From Catalinimonas sp038039535 (GTDB taxonomy: Bacteria > Bacteroidota > Bacteroidia > Cytophagales > Cyclobacteriaceae), in assembly GCF_038039535.1 (NCBI RefSeq), contig NZ_JBBPHP010000021.1:1-64000 (forward strand): DNA of 64,000 nucleotides, in the 5' to 3' direction. The notes below the pieces were generated by a model. It was not told where the DNA came from and did no database searches. It saw only the letters and a list, made by a program, of their open reading frames with translations. A program made the translations under genes and the position numbers. Shown piece after piece: positions 25,812 through 35,638 of this stretch. The first letter of the stretch is position 1. Each line of letters begins with the position of its first letter.

Positions 25812-28800
25812 TTAAACTTTTTCTAGTTTTTTTCTTTGCCCCCCCTTTTTCTGAGCAAAACCACTGGTTTTTTCTTTCACCCAATCCACAAAATCGTAGG
25901 CAACAGGTACTACGTAGATTGTGAGCACCAGAGAAGAAACCAAACCGCCAATGATCACCCAGGCCATCGCATTTTTCCACTCAGCACCAGCACCATCTGC
26001 CAGGGCGATAGGCAACATACCGATGACCATCGCCAGGGTAGTCATCAGGATAGGACGCAGACGCTCTTTGCCGGCTCTGATCACTGCCTCACGGGTAGGC
26101 AAGCCTTCTGCTTTCAGCTGCCCGGTAAAGTCAACAATCAGAATTGCGTTTTTGGCTACCAGACCGAGTAACATGATCACACCCAGAATGGCAAATACAC
26201 TCATGGTAGACATAGAAAGTGCCAGGGCCAGGAATGAACCGATCAGTGCTACCGGAATGGAGAACAGCACCACAAAAGGATAGATAAAGTTATCGTATAG
26301 CGCTACCAGGATGAGGTAGATCAGAATCAGTGAAATACCAAAAGCTGCTCCTAATGCACCAAAGCTTTCTTTTTGCTGCTTAATATCTCCTCCCCACACA
26401 TAATCAATCCCATCCATAAAATCAGCCTGAAGCATTTGTGCTTCAATATCCTGCGATAACGTACCGGAAGGTACGCCTAATGCAAATGAGGTAACCGTAA
26501 CAGAAGGACGGCGATCTTTACGCTCCAGCACTGATGGCCCGGTTGCCTGACTCACAGAAGCAAACTGAGAGAGTTTTACCGTATTGCCACTGTTATTTAC
26601 AAACAGGATGTTTTTAACATCTTCAGGGTTCTGCCGGTTGAACTCATCCAACTGTATGCGGATATCATATTCATAATCCCCATCCCGGTACTCACTATCA
26701 TCATTACCACTGAAGGCATTTTGTAGTGTAGCCCCTACCGTAGCAATATTCAGTCCCAGCTCTGCCATTTTATCACGGTCAATCTGTACCGCTACTTCGG
26801 GCTTTCCGGCATCTACTGACACATTTACATCATTGGCACCGGGTGTGCGTTCAATCAGGGTTTTGAGCTTTTGCCCGCTCTCTACCAGTTTTTCGTAATC
26901 AGCCCCGCTCAGCGTAAGCTCTATAGGTGCTCTGCCCGAGGCTACCATACCGGATACCGCCGCACCTACTTCTACTCCGCTAAACTGTTCTCTCACATCT
27001 TCCATCACAGCGATCATGTACTGCTCAGTACTGAGCGCACGGTCTTCTTTATCCACCAGCTTTACGGTCAGCTCAGACACATAAGGGTCACCAAGTCCGG
27101 TACTTCCTACTCCTACACTGGGCCCACCTACGTTGGCCAGTACAGAAATTACCTCTTCTTTGTTGAGCAGCCATTGTTCAATCTCATAGGTATTTAGGTT
27201 ATTACTTCGCAGGGAGGTGCTTTTATTATACTCCAGCGTCAGCATAAACTCCCCTTTGTCTCCGGAAGAGAACTGTTCCTGCCCGATGATTCCCAGACTT
27301 CCTACCCATCCGGTAAATACAAAGAGTAATACTACCACAGCAGCTACTATCCACTTGCGGCTGAGCGTCCACTTCAGGCTCTGCTCATAAAAATTATTGA
27401 GGTTGGTCAGCCCTTTTTCAAACTGTACCAATACCCATTGCAGAGGATTTTTAGGGTTGAGATGTGACAACTTGGAAAAGCGTGACATCAGCCAGGGAAT
27501 CAGGGTAAAAGATACTAGCAAACTGAAGAGCGTAGCAATTGCCACTGTCCATGAAAACTGACGGAAAATATCGGCAATGAGCGACTCTACCATGGTCACC
27601 GGGATAAACACAATCACAATCACCAATGTGATGGACAATGCGGTAAGCCCAATCTCTTTGGTACCATCAAGCACCGCATTCCAGGGTTTCTTGCCCATCT
27701 CCATGTGACGGTAAATATTTTCAAGCACCACAATAGAGTCATCTACCAGAATACCAATCACCAGAGACATGGCGAGCAGGGTCATCAGGTTGAAGGTATA
27801 GCCCATCAGGTACATAAAAGCTACGGTTGAAATCAACGATACCGGAATCGCTACCATGACGATGAGGGCATTTCTAAAGCTGTGCAGGAAGAAAAGCATC
27901 ACCACCGCCACCAGAATAATGGCAATGACCAAATCGTGCAATACCGCTTCTACAGCTTCCAGGGTGAAATCTGCCTCATTCTGAGCAATCGTAAATTCAA
28001 GATTTTCTCCTGCATACTGTGCTTCCAACTGAGCCAGTTGCGCTTGCACGGCCTCACTCACATCTACCGTGTTAGCATCTTTCTGCTTTTGAACTCGTAA
28101 CGCAATCGCATTTTTGCCATTCAGACGGGCAATACTTTCTGTATCTTTGGTACCGTCAGTGACTTCGGCAACATCTCTTACCCTGATCGGGCTACCGGAT
28201 GCCGGGGTCGCGATAATCAGATTACTCACCTGGTCCAGATCCGTAAACTTACCGGCCAGACGAACTGTAATTTCTTCCCCTTCATTTTTTACACTTCCGG
28301 TAGGAAACTCCATATTGGCCTGATTGATAGCCTGACTCACCTGAAGTAAGGATACACCGTAGTACTCCAGTTTTCCGGGGTCTACCGCTACCTTGATTTC
28401 GCGCTCCTCTCCTCCCAGTATATTTACTGCGGCTACGCCTTCAATCTGTTGTAACTGCGGTACAATCTGGTCTTCCATTTCATTGTAGAAGACTTTACCA
28501 TTGAGCGAAGAGGTCGCACTGAGCTGCATGATCGGCAGATCGCTGGGCGACACTTTGGAGATAGAAGGCGCTTCCGCATCTTCCGGCAAATTACTCAGTA
28601 CCTTATTGATACTCCGTTGCGCTTCTTCTACGCGCTGGTCAATGTCTGTTCCTGCTTTGAAATTCACAATGATCAAAGAAGCACTTTCCAGCGATTTTGA
28701 AGTAATGTCATCTATGCTCTCCAGGTCTGCTACCGCATCTTCTATCTCACGGGTTACACTATTCTCCACTTCACTGGGTGAAGCACCAGGATATATGGTG

Positions 28801-28943
28801 GTGATGGTGATCGTAGGTGCCGAGATATCGGGAATCAGTTGATAACCTATCTGGGGGAAAGCCAGGATTCCTGCCAGCACCGTTACCATAAACATCACGA
28901 TGATCAGGCTAGGGCGCTTTACTGATATTTCTGAAATACTCAT
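25812..28943 (-). CDS. RND efflux pump permease (HAE-1/AcrB type)
   Basis: A 1043-residue inner-membrane pump of full family length with 12 helices and two large periplasmic loops. The start MSISEISVKRPSLIIVMFM is typical. The proton-relay Asp-Asp pair is visible in MSLVIGILVDDSIVVLENIYRHME near residues 400-420, and the second half repeats the pattern (GLVAKNAILIVDF). It exports amphipathic toxic compounds using the proton gradient. It is the last core gene of the operon tetR-tolC-mfp-rnd; 29 bases separate it from the membrane fusion protein gene. Drug specificity cannot be read from the sequence. Confidence 0.93.
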   Translation of the reverse strand: MSISEISVKRPSLIIVMFMVTVLAGILAFPQIGYQLIPDISAPTITITTIYPGASPSEVENSVTREIEDAVADLESIDDITSKSLESASLIIVNFKAGTDIDQRVEEAQRSINKVLSNLPEDAEAPSISKVSPSDLPIMQLSATSSLNGKVFYNEMEDQIVPQLQQIEGVAAVNILGGEEREIKVAVDPGKLEYYGVSLLQVSQAINQANMEFPTGSVKNEGEEITVRLAGKFTDLDQVSNLIIATPASGSPIRVRDVAEVTDGTKDTESIARLNGKNAIALRVQKQKDANTVDVSEAVQAQLAQLEAQYAGENLEFTIAQNEADFTLEAVEAVLHDLVIAIILVAVVMLFFLHSFRNALIVMVAIPVSLISTVAFMYLMGYTFNLMTLLAMSLVIGILVDDSIVVLENIYRHMEMGKKPWNAVLDGTKEIGLTALSITLVIVIVFIPVTMVESLIADIFRQFSWTVAIATLFSLLVSFTLIPWLMSRFSKLSHLNPKNPLQWVLVQFEKGLTNLNNFYEQSLKWTLSRKWIVAAVVVLLFVFTGWVGSLGIIGQEQFSSGDKGEFMLTLEYNKSTSLRSNNLNTYEIEQWLLNKEEVISVLANVGGPSVGVGSTGLGDPYVSELTVKLVDKEDRALSTEQYMIAVMEDVREQFSGVEVGAAVSGMVASGRAPIELTLSGADYEKLVESGQKLKTLIERTPGANDVNVSVDAGKPEVAVQIDRDKMAELGLNIATVGATLQNAFSGNDDSEYRDGDYEYDIRIQLDEFNRQNPEDVKNILFVNNSGNTVKLSQFASVSQATGPSVLERKDRRPSVTVTSFALGVPSGTLSQDIEAQMLQADFMDGIDYVWGGDIKQQKESFGALGAAFGISLILIYLILVALYDNFIYPFVVLFSIPVALIGSFLALALSMSTMSVFAILGVIMLLGLVAKNAILIVDFTGQLKAEGLPTREAVIRAGKERLRPILMTTLAMVIGMLPIALADGAGAEWKNAMAWVIIGGLVSSLVLTIYVVPVAYDFVDWVKEKTSGFAQKKGGQRKKLEKV

Positions 28944-28972
28944 ATGCTGCTATACTTTAGTGAACTTGAGGC

Positions 28973-30049
28973 TTAGCGGATGCTAATCTCAGTCCCATCT
29001 GTTAGATTAATCTGTCCATTGACAACCACCTGATCACCAGCCTCCAGGCCTGAAATCACTTCCAGTTCATCTCCTGAAGTGGCTCCCAGCACTACCGCTT
29101 GCAAATAAGCTTTCTCACCTTCTACTTTGTACACATTGGCGTCGCGGGTAGAACCTACCAGCGCCTCACGAGGTATCACCAAGGTTTCAACATTAGCAGA
29201 ATGGTCAAACTGAATTGTGCCATACATTCCTGCCCTTAGCGGATACTCCTCATTATTTTTTACACTGATGTGTACAGGAAAATTATGTGACTTGTCTCCC
29301 TGCGCCCCCACCATGCTTACTACCCCCTGGTATTCAGCTTCGGGATGTACATCGGCATGCACGATGATCTGTTGTCCTTTTTCAAATGACAGCAGGTCTT
29401 CTTCCGGTACCTGTACAATAAGTTTGAGTGTAGAAATCTCCACCAGATGGGCAAGGGGCATACCAGGAGCTACTACCGTACCTTTTTCAAACATTTTATC
29501 GGTAATCACTCCGCCAAAGGGAGCGGTAACACTTGTCTGCGCAATTTGCTTCTGAAGTACTTTGACGCGGCTTTCAGCACTGGCGAGTCTGAGCTGGGCA
29601 TTGTCCAACTGGACTTTGGCTACAGCATCATTATCAGTGAGGTTTTTATACCGGTCTACTGCTCTCCTGGCATCTTCCATATCTGCTTCAGCAGCGATCA
29701 ACTGATAGCGGAGTTGGTCATCATCCACCTTAGCAATCAGTGCTCCACCACTAACCATCTGCCCTTCACTGATTGCTTCTCTGATCACTTCTCCCTGGGC
29801 CTGTACTTTGATATCCAGCTCACGATTGGGTTCAAAAGTACCCAGCAAGCGTTTGCTTTGTGACAAATTCTTTTTCTTCACACTGCTCACCTGCACTGGC
29901 GTACTGCGGGTAAAATCTCTTTCGTATACCCGGCCTTCTACTTTCTCTTTGTTTTCCATTAAAGTATTGTAGGTCCAGGCTCCCAGAGAAACCAACAGCA
30001 CTACTGCCACCAAGGCTCTCCATACTTTTTTATTGGTATTGGTTTTCAT
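28973..30049 (-). CDS. RND pump membrane fusion protein
   Basis: A 358-residue periplasmic adaptor. An N-terminal signal/anchor helix (~9-25) has no lipobox. The biotinyl-lipoyl-like domain is split as usual (LDIKVQAQGEVIREAISEGQMVSGGALIAKVD ... TSVTAPFGGVITDKMFEKGTVVAPGMPLAHL) around a short alpha-hairpin (~105-150) that docks with TolC. Beta-barrel and membrane-proximal domains end with INLTDGTEISIR. It joins the RND permease to the outer-membrane channel. Gene spacing to both neighbours is about 30-40 bases. Confidence 0.92.
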   Translation of the reverse strand: MKTNTNKKVWRALVAVVLLVSLGAWTYNTLMENKEKVEGRVYERDFTRSTPVQVSSVKKKNLSQSKRLLGTFEPNRELDIKVQAQGEVIREAISEGQMVSGGALIAKVDDDQLRYQLIAAEADMEDARRAVDRYKNLTDNDAVAKVQLDNAQLRLASAESRVKVLQKQIAQTSVTAPFGGVITDKMFEKGTVVAPGMPLAHLVEISTLKLIVQVPEEDLLSFEKGQQIIVHADVHPEAEYQGVVSMVGAQGDKSHNFPVHISVKNNEEYPLRAGMYGTIQFDHSANVETLVIPREALVGSTRDANVYKVEGEKAYLQAVVLGATSGDELEVISGLEAGDQVVVNGQINLTDGTEISIR

Positions 30050-30090
30050 ATGATGAATATTTCTTTTTTGATTGCTTACTTGATTTATTC

Positions 30091-31410
30091 TTATTCTATA
30101 AGGTTACCGGTGGCATGTTTCATCTCCAGTGCTGCCAGCTGTAGTTTTACCCAGGCAGTCAGATAATCGGTTTGTGTTTGTCTTAGCTCATTTTCAGAGT
30201 CAATCACCTCGCTTACGCCGGTCACTCCTTCTTTGTATTGTAATTGTACATTCTGATAGACTTTCTCCGCCAGTTTGAGCGCACGCTGCTGTATTTCTAC
30301 TGCCTGCTGCTGTGTTTGCAGACTGGCGGCGGCATTGGCGATTTCATTTTGCACCTGCTGTTCCAGTAAGGCGATTTTACTTCTGGTCTGGCTCTGCTGG
30401 ATTTGCTTCTGCACACGTTGGGAGCGTTTACTCATTCCATCAAATAGCGGCACAGACAATTGAAGTCCTACATAGCTCATCGGGAAAATTTTATAATAGT
30501 CCTGGTCAAACTCACCGAAGCCAGTCTGTCCGTATACTCCGGTGGCATACAGAGAAGGTAAGTAGCCCGCCTGTATCTGCTTCTCTTCTAATTGTTGTAC
30601 TTCAAGCTGCTTTTGTGCAAGTGCTACATCTGTACGCTCCACGCTGTCTTCCAGCATAAATACCTCTTTACTGTCCAGGTTAATGGTAGTATCTATGGCA
30701 AAAGGCTCAGTAATAGGGGTATTGGTCATCAACTTAAGACCATTTAGCAATTGCTGGAAAGTTACTTTCAGGTTAGCAAGCTGATTGGTCAGGTTAGCCT
30801 GATTCAGTTGCAAACGTTCTACATCAGTGGCTTTCGCCAGGTCATTCTCGTACAGCAGCTGGGTTACCTCTATCAGGCGGTCTATGGAAGCGACATTCTG
30901 CTTCAGCAGATTGATCTGCTGCGCTACCGACTGTGCCTGATAATAGGTATTAGACACATTGTAAACCACTTCTTCTTTGGTCTGGTGCAGTTGCAGATCG
31001 GCGATCTGCTGACCGGTCTGTGCAGCCTTGATTCCCACCGGCAATTGCGGATTGTAGATTACCTGCTGCAATTGCAAAGAGACATTGGTCTGATGGGGTA
31101 ACCCAAATGAAAGGGGCAAGTAGGCATTGCTGCCCTCACCACTCATCCCCAGGGCAGAAGCCGGAGCTACCTGGGTAGGGATATCAAAATAATACTGATG
31201 GGTAGCATTTAAATTAATGTTGGGTAAAAAGTTATTTTTTACCTCACGTACCTGCTCAGCAAATAGCTCCTGGTCTTGCGCACTGATTTTCAGGTTCAGG
31301 TTTTTTCCTAATGCCTGATCCAATACTTCCTCCAGAGTATAAGGCGTTTGCGCCCAGGTAGGCAGAAGGCTTATCATTAGCAGTAGGGTGATCAAATATT
31401 TTTTCTGCAT
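30091..31410 (-). CDS. TolC-like outer-membrane efflux protein
   Basis: A 439-residue protein with a signal peptide ending near TWA-Q (residue ~20) and two long Gln/Leu/Ala-rich helical repeats, as in TolC/OEP channels: DQALGKNLNLKISAQDQELFAEQVREVKNNFLP near 33-65 and a second repeat after ~245. There is no lipobox, so it is probably not lipidated. It forms the outer-membrane exit duct of the pump. It is the first structural gene after the regulator, and two of the three proposed operator copies lie within 90 bases upstream of its start. Confidence 0.92.
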   Translation of the reverse strand: MQKKYLITLLLMISLLPTWAQTPYTLEEVLDQALGKNLNLKISAQDQELFAEQVREVKNNFLPNINLNATHQYYFDIPTQVAPASALGMSGEGSNAYLPLSFGLPHQTNVSLQLQQVIYNPQLPVGIKAAQTGQQIADLQLHQTKEEVVYNVSNTYYQAQSVAQQINLLKQNVASIDRLIEVTQLLYENDLAKATDVERLQLNQANLTNQLANLKVTFQQLLNGLKLMTNTPITEPFAIDTTINLDSKEVFMLEDSVERTDVALAQKQLEVQQLEEKQIQAGYLPSLYATGVYGQTGFGEFDQDYYKIFPMSYVGLQLSVPLFDGMSKRSQRVQKQIQQSQTRSKIALLEQQVQNEIANAAASLQTQQQAVEIQQRALKLAEKVYQNVQLQYKEGVTGVSEVIDSENELRQTQTDYLTAWVKLQLAALEMKHATGNLIE

Positions 31411-31426
31411 GTCTTAAATTTCGTTT

Positions 31427-31442
31427 TTAAACATTTGTTTAA
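31427..31442. promoter_or_regulatory. Proposed TetR operator, copy 1
   Basis: A perfect inverted repeat TTAAACA-TT-TGTTTAA lies 17 bases upstream of the tolC-like start. The same 16-base design recurs at 31496-31511 and 32321-32336, flanking the tetR gene on both sides, and not elsewhere that I noticed in the window. Binding by the adjacent TetR is inferred. Confidence 0.7.
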
Positions 31443-31495
31443 ACGCTGGGTATAGGAGTAGGTTCAGTTTTAGCCAAAAGTTTTAAATATTTTTT

Positions 31496-31511
31496 TTAAA
31501 CGTGTGTTTAA
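31496..31511. promoter_or_regulatory. Proposed TetR operator, copy 2
   Basis: TTAAACG-TG-TGTTTAA: one mismatch from a perfect inverted repeat. It is centred 69 bases from copy 1, between the tetR stop and the tolC-like gene, so a promoter internal to the operon is probably controlled here. Confidence 0.65.
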
Positions 31512-31541
31512 TTAAAAAACAAAAAAAATCCAGGGTTCTAA

Positions 31542-32168
31542 CTAAGATCTTTTTAGATACGCCATAATGAGATCAGGAATGATCTCTTTTTGTTTTTCCA
31601 TAAACTGTACAAAATCATCGGATTGAAAGCCATGAATATGTTGCAGAAAGGGCATACCCAAAAAAGGCATTACAATCTGCGAATTCATGATATGCTCAAA
31701 CATGATGGGATCAATTGGGTGGATATTTCCCTTTTGGGCTTCTTCTTTAAGCTGCCTGGCTAACTCTGACTCTTCAAACCGCTTCCATTTTTTGGTCAGA
31801 ATGTTCTTACAAAACTGAGAATTGTTACGACATTCACTCATGATAAAAAAAGGCAAATCCGGGTTTTCTTTGAGCTGATCTATGAGTTGGGAAACATAGC
31901 GGCGAATCCTCGTCTCCAGAGGTAAGTCTTTGGCGTTGAGACTTTCGCTAATAGCACAGGCATACTCTTCAAAATTTTCATTCAAAATAGACTCATAGAG
32001 CCTTTCTTTACTTCTGAAGTAGTAGTTCAGCAACGCAATGTTTACTCCTGCTTCTTCAGCTACGTCCCTGATTTTTGTTCCTGAGTAGCCACGCTCAGTA
32101 AAGATTCGCTTTGCTACCTGTCTTATTTTCTTTTCCGTATTATCAGTTTCCTGGCTTAACTCTTCCAT
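31542..32168 (-). CDS. TetR-family repressor of the RND efflux operon
   Basis: A 208-residue regulator with a TetR_N DNA-binding domain (KKIRQVAKRIFTERGYSGTKIRDVAEEAGVNIALLNYYFRSKERLY, ~13-58) and a helical C-terminal ligand domain. It is encoded 131 bases upstream of the tolC-like gene on the same strand. The NYYFRSKE end of the recognition region fits AcrR/HlyIIR-like members. Inverted repeats of one sequence lie on both sides of the gene, which points to autoregulation and repression of the pump; release by a pump substrate is the expected model, not shown by the sequence. Confidence 0.9.
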   Translation of the reverse strand: MEELSQETDNTEKKIRQVAKRIFTERGYSGTKIRDVAEEAGVNIALLNYYFRSKERLYESILNENFEEYACAISESLNAKDLPLETRIRRYVSQLIDQLKENPDLPFFIMSECRNNSQFCKNILTKKWKRFEESELARQLKEEAQKGNIHPIDPIMFEHIMNSQIVMPFLGMPFLQHIHGFQSDDFVQFMEKQKEIIPDLIMAYLKRS

Positions 32169-32320
32169 TTAATATCAAGTGAGTGAAATCTATTGTAAAC
32201 CTTCGCTTTCAGTAATTTATTGCTATTAAAAAGGTTTAAGGCCACTGAGGAAGGCTGCTCTTATGCCTTAAGATACTTAATTTTGAGCTTACAATATATA
32301 TCTAAAGTTAAATATTTTTT

Positions 32321-32336
32321 TTAAACAACTGTTTAA
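32321..32336. promoter_or_regulatory. Proposed TetR operator, copy 3
   Basis: A perfect TTAAACA-AC-TGTTTAA inverted repeat sits 152 bases upstream of the tetR start, in the 355-base divergent region 32169-32523. It could control tetR itself and perhaps the divergent lipoprotein gene at 32524. The rest of this gap is AT-rich, and I see nothing else definite in it. Confidence 0.65.
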
Positions 32337-32523
32337 TACGTGTATAAGTTCAGCTTTGTTGTGGCAATTATTAAAATCAACTAGCTGATCTGCATAAATA
32401 CTTTGAAGTCAAAAAAATAAAAGAAAGGTCAAAGCCTGATTCGCTTAATAAGCTATGCAGAAGTTGATTCATTAGTGGCAAATCCATAAATTCAAAAGCT
32501 CTATCATTACCTTAGCCTGACCT

Positions 32524-35500
32524 ATGAAAAATAGCTTTATCTTCTCTGCATTACTTCTTTTGTTTGCCTGTAATCAGCCTTCTCCTCCCCTTTCTTCCGA
32601 GGCTCAGTCCGCACTCAATACTTTTGAAATTATGGATGGCTTCAGAATAGAGTTAGTTGCCTCCGAACCATTGGTAGCCGACCCGGTAGCAATGGAAATA
32701 GATGAATACGGACGCATGTACGTTGTGGAAATGCATGGGTATCCTCTGGATACTGAGGGCTCCGGAAAGGTAAAGTTACTGGAAGACACTGATGATGATG
32801 GACTTCCTGATAAAAGTACACTCTTTGCCGAAGGTCTCATCTTGCCCACCGGCATCATGCGCTGGAAAAAAGGAGTACTAGTTACTGATGCCCCGGATGT
32901 ATGGTACCTTGAAGACAGCGATGATGATGGCAAAGCAGACATTAAAAAGAAAATGCTCACTGGCTTTGCCCGCTCAAACCCCCAACATAACCTCAATACA
33001 CCCATTTATGGCTTAGATAATTGGATTTACCTCGCTCATGAAAGCAGCGTTTCCACCAAATTTTTCCATGACAAGTTTGGTGATGAAGGTAGTGAAATCA
33101 TATTTCCTGAGCGTGAGGACAAAAAGTTGCCCCGAAATGCGAATGGTAGAAATGTACGCTTCCGCCCGGATACTTATGAACTGGAAGCTATGTCAGGAGA
33201 GTCTCAGTTCGGGATTACTTTTGACTGCTGGGGACACCAGTTACTCACCAGCAATGCCACTCACCTTTTCCATGAGGTGATTGCTGCTCCTTATATTCAA
33301 CGGAACCCCCACCTGGCTATTCCTGATGCTACGGCTTATCTTCCCTCTTATGGCAGAGGAGTGGAAGTATTTCCTATTACTAAAAACCCCGAACATCAAC
33401 TGCTAACGGATGTAGGCACCATTACTTCTGCCTGTGGGGTGAACTGGTATCAGGGCGATCTTTTTCCTGAAGAGTTTAGGCAGGTCACTTTCGTAGCTGA
33501 GCCGGTTCATAATCTGGTACATGCCGATGTCATCACTGACAAAGGAGCTACCTTCAGAGCGGACCGCCTGTTGGAAAACGCTGAGTTTCTTGCTTCCACC
33601 GATAGCTGGTTTCGTCCCGTCAACTTCTACCAGGGACCAGATGGGGCACTTTATCTGATTGACTACTACCGCAAAATTATTGAACATCCGGAGTGGATGT
33701 CTGAAGAAGTAAACAATTCAGGGCAACTCTATGAAGGTACTGACATGGGCAGGATTTACCGCATAGTACCGGAAGATGCGGCTGCCATTGATTTTTTGAA
33801 TACCATTCACCTCGGAGATGAGGACAATAAAAGCCTGGTGACTAAGTTATCGTACCCCAACCTTTGGTGGAGGCGTCATGCACAGCGTTTACTTCTGGAT
33901 AGAAAAGCTACCGAAGCTGAGAATGCTCTGAAAGAAATGGTACTACAGGATACGTCAGCGGTAGGCAGACTCCATGCCCTCTGGACTTTGGAAGGTTTGG
34001 ATATCATGCAGGAAGAAATCTTACTGGCTGCACTAAAAGATAAAAAAGCAGGAGTACGGGAAAATGCCATCAAGATTGCTGAAAGATACACTGATCAATG
34101 GCCTGCGGTAAAGTCAGGTCTGTACAAATTAGCCGGTGATGAGGATGCGAAAGTACGGTTTCAACTCATATGTAGCCTGGGAGCAATAGAAGAGAAACAA
34201 GCCAGAGAAATTGTATGGCAGTTATTAGAAAAAGATATTAACGATGAGTGGGTACAGTACGCAGCATTGTCTTCAGCCAATGGTTCAGAAGAAGAATGGC
34301 TCAGTTTGGCAATAGCTCAACTCGGAAATAAAGACCAATATGAAGCAGCACCTTTCTTTAAAAAACTCGCTGCCTCCATTGCTAATTCAGGGAATCAGCA
34401 AGCTATTAATGATCTGATTATTACAAGCACTAAGCTTAATGAAAATAATGTTTGGTGGCAGGCTGCTGCCCTGGAAGGATTGGCTGACGGACTAAGTACC
34501 AAAACAAATGCCTTACCTTCTCAAGGTGAATATCAAAGGCGCCTATTGACATTGATTTCTCCACAAACCCCGGAGGAGCTGCGCAGAGCAAGTTTACATC
34601 TCCTTACTACTTTGGGAACAACTGAAAGTCCTCAAATTATGACTCCTGCTTTGGAAAGAGCCTCCCAAGCACTTACTGCCCAAAATGCAGACCCGGCATG
34701 GCGTACTGATGCTATACGCTTTATTGCCATGAGCGGTCAGGATAAATATATCAGTCAGCTCACCTCGCTTATTCAACCTCAAGAACCTGTTTTGGTGCAA
34801 AAAGCTGCCATTCAGAGTTTCAGTCAAAGTAAAGAAACAGCTCCCTGTAGTATGCTTTTGGAAAAATGGACTAGTCTGACGCCCGAACTTAGAGATGAAG
34901 CCATAAATATCTTCGGAACAAGTCAGGAGCGCATGCTTTTACTATTGGACGCTGTAGCAAACAAGCAGGTAGATCCCTCAACCATAGGTTGGAGACGCAG
35001 CGTTGAACTCATGAATCATGATGATGAAACAGTGAGAAATAAGGCCCGTATGCTGCTTGCAGACTCAAAGCCTAATGAGGCCGAGGTAGTGTCTTTGTAC
35101 CAGCCCGCTTTGGCTCTGGAAGGTAATGCGCAATATGGCCTTAGTGTCTATACGAATAACTGCGCGCGCTGCCATACTTTTGCAGGTCAGTTGGGGGTAA
35201 GTATAGGTCCGGACTTATCTACGCTCAGGAATCGTAGTAAAAATGCCATCATGGAGGACATCTTAATGCCTAATAAATCTATTGCTGACGGGTATGAGCT
35301 ATGGGAAATCAGCCTGAACAATGAGCGGACCCTTACGGGAATTATCAGCGCAGAGTCAGTGAACTCGCTTACGCTTACTAATCTGGCAGGCCAGACCACT
35401 ACAATTCAACGCCAGGAGATTGAGGCGATCAAAGATGTGAAAATTTCAGCCATGCCTTCCGGATTGGAAAAACAGATCAATCATCAACAAATGGCCGATC

Positions 35501-35556
35501 TGCTGGAATTTTTGAAAGCCAAACCTTCAGAAACCCTACAGGCGGCTATGCATTAA
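32524..35556 (+). CDS. PVC-type dehydrogenase-like lipoprotein with C-terminal cytochrome c
   Basis: A 1010-residue secreted lipoprotein (lipobox LLFAC, Cys ~16). The N-terminal ~400 residues form a beta-propeller of the 'PVC-type heme-binding/membrane-bound dehydrogenase' kind (DGFRIELVASEPLVADPVAMEID), with two calcium-binding-like loops DTDDDGLPD and DSDDDGKAD. Residues ~420-840 are HEAT-like helical repeats. A cytochrome c domain follows with the heme motif CARCH, the distal Met probably in ILMPNKSI, ending in the TIGR02603-like C-terminus. Such proteins are thought to oxidise sugars or other substrates at the cell surface and pass electrons to the heme. The substrate is unknown. It stands alone; its upstream region carries operator copy 3. 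Confidence 0.87.
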   Translation: MKNSFIFSALLLLFACNQPSPPLSSEAQSALNTFEIMDGFRIELVASEPLVADPVAMEIDEYGRMYVVEMHGYPLDTEGSGKVKLLEDTDDDGLPDKSTLFAEGLILPTGIMRWKKGVLVTDAPDVWYLEDSDDDGKADIKKKMLTGFARSNPQHNLNTPIYGLDNWIYLAHESSVSTKFFHDKFGDEGSEIIFPEREDKKLPRNANGRNVRFRPDTYELEAMSGESQFGITFDCWGHQLLTSNATHLFHEVIAAPYIQRNPHLAIPDATAYLPSYGRGVEVFPITKNPEHQLLTDVGTITSACGVNWYQGDLFPEEFRQVTFVAEPVHNLVHADVITDKGATFRADRLLENAEFLASTDSWFRPVNFYQGPDGALYLIDYYRKIIEHPEWMSEEVNNSGQLYEGTDMGRIYRIVPEDAAAIDFLNTIHLGDEDNKSLVTKLSYPNLWWRRHAQRLLLDRKATEAENALKEMVLQDTSAVGRLHALWTLEGLDIMQEEILLAALKDKKAGVRENAIKIAERYTDQWPAVKSGLYKLAGDEDAKVRFQLICSLGAIEEKQAREIVWQLLEKDINDEWVQYAALSSANGSEEEWLSLAIAQLGNKDQYEAAPFFKKLAASIANSGNQQAINDLIITSTKLNENNVWWQAAALEGLADGLSTKTNALPSQGEYQRRLLTLISPQTPEELRRASLHLLTTLGTTESPQIMTPALERASQALTAQNADPAWRTDAIRFIAMSGQDKYISQLTSLIQPQEPVLVQKAAIQSFSQSKETAPCSMLLEKWTSLTPELRDEAINIFGTSQERMLLLLDAVANKQVDPSTIGWRRSVELMNHDDETVRNKARMLLADSKPNEAEVVSLYQPALALEGNAQYGLSVYTNNCARCHTFAGQLGVSIGPDLSTLRNRSKNAIMEDILMPNKSIADGYELWEISLNNERTLTGIISAESVNSLTLTNLAGQTTTIQRQEIEAIKDVKISAMPSGLEKQINHQQMADLLEFLKAKPSETLQAAMH

Positions 35557-35638
35557 ACTTGCAATTTTTCTTCTGCTACATACCGAACTATAAGACATAT
35601 TCTTTAGGTTTACCCCACAGTTACTAAGCATTATTTTT

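Noticed and set aside
25735..25980. 81-residue ORF downstream of the RND gene
   Set aside because: It overlaps the pump gene's coding region out of frame, and the hairpin and 54-aa ORF explain the space better.
32604..33005. 133-residue ORF opposite the dehydrogenase-like gene
   Set aside because: It is a shadow frame of a long, well-supported coding sequence and has no recognisable features.
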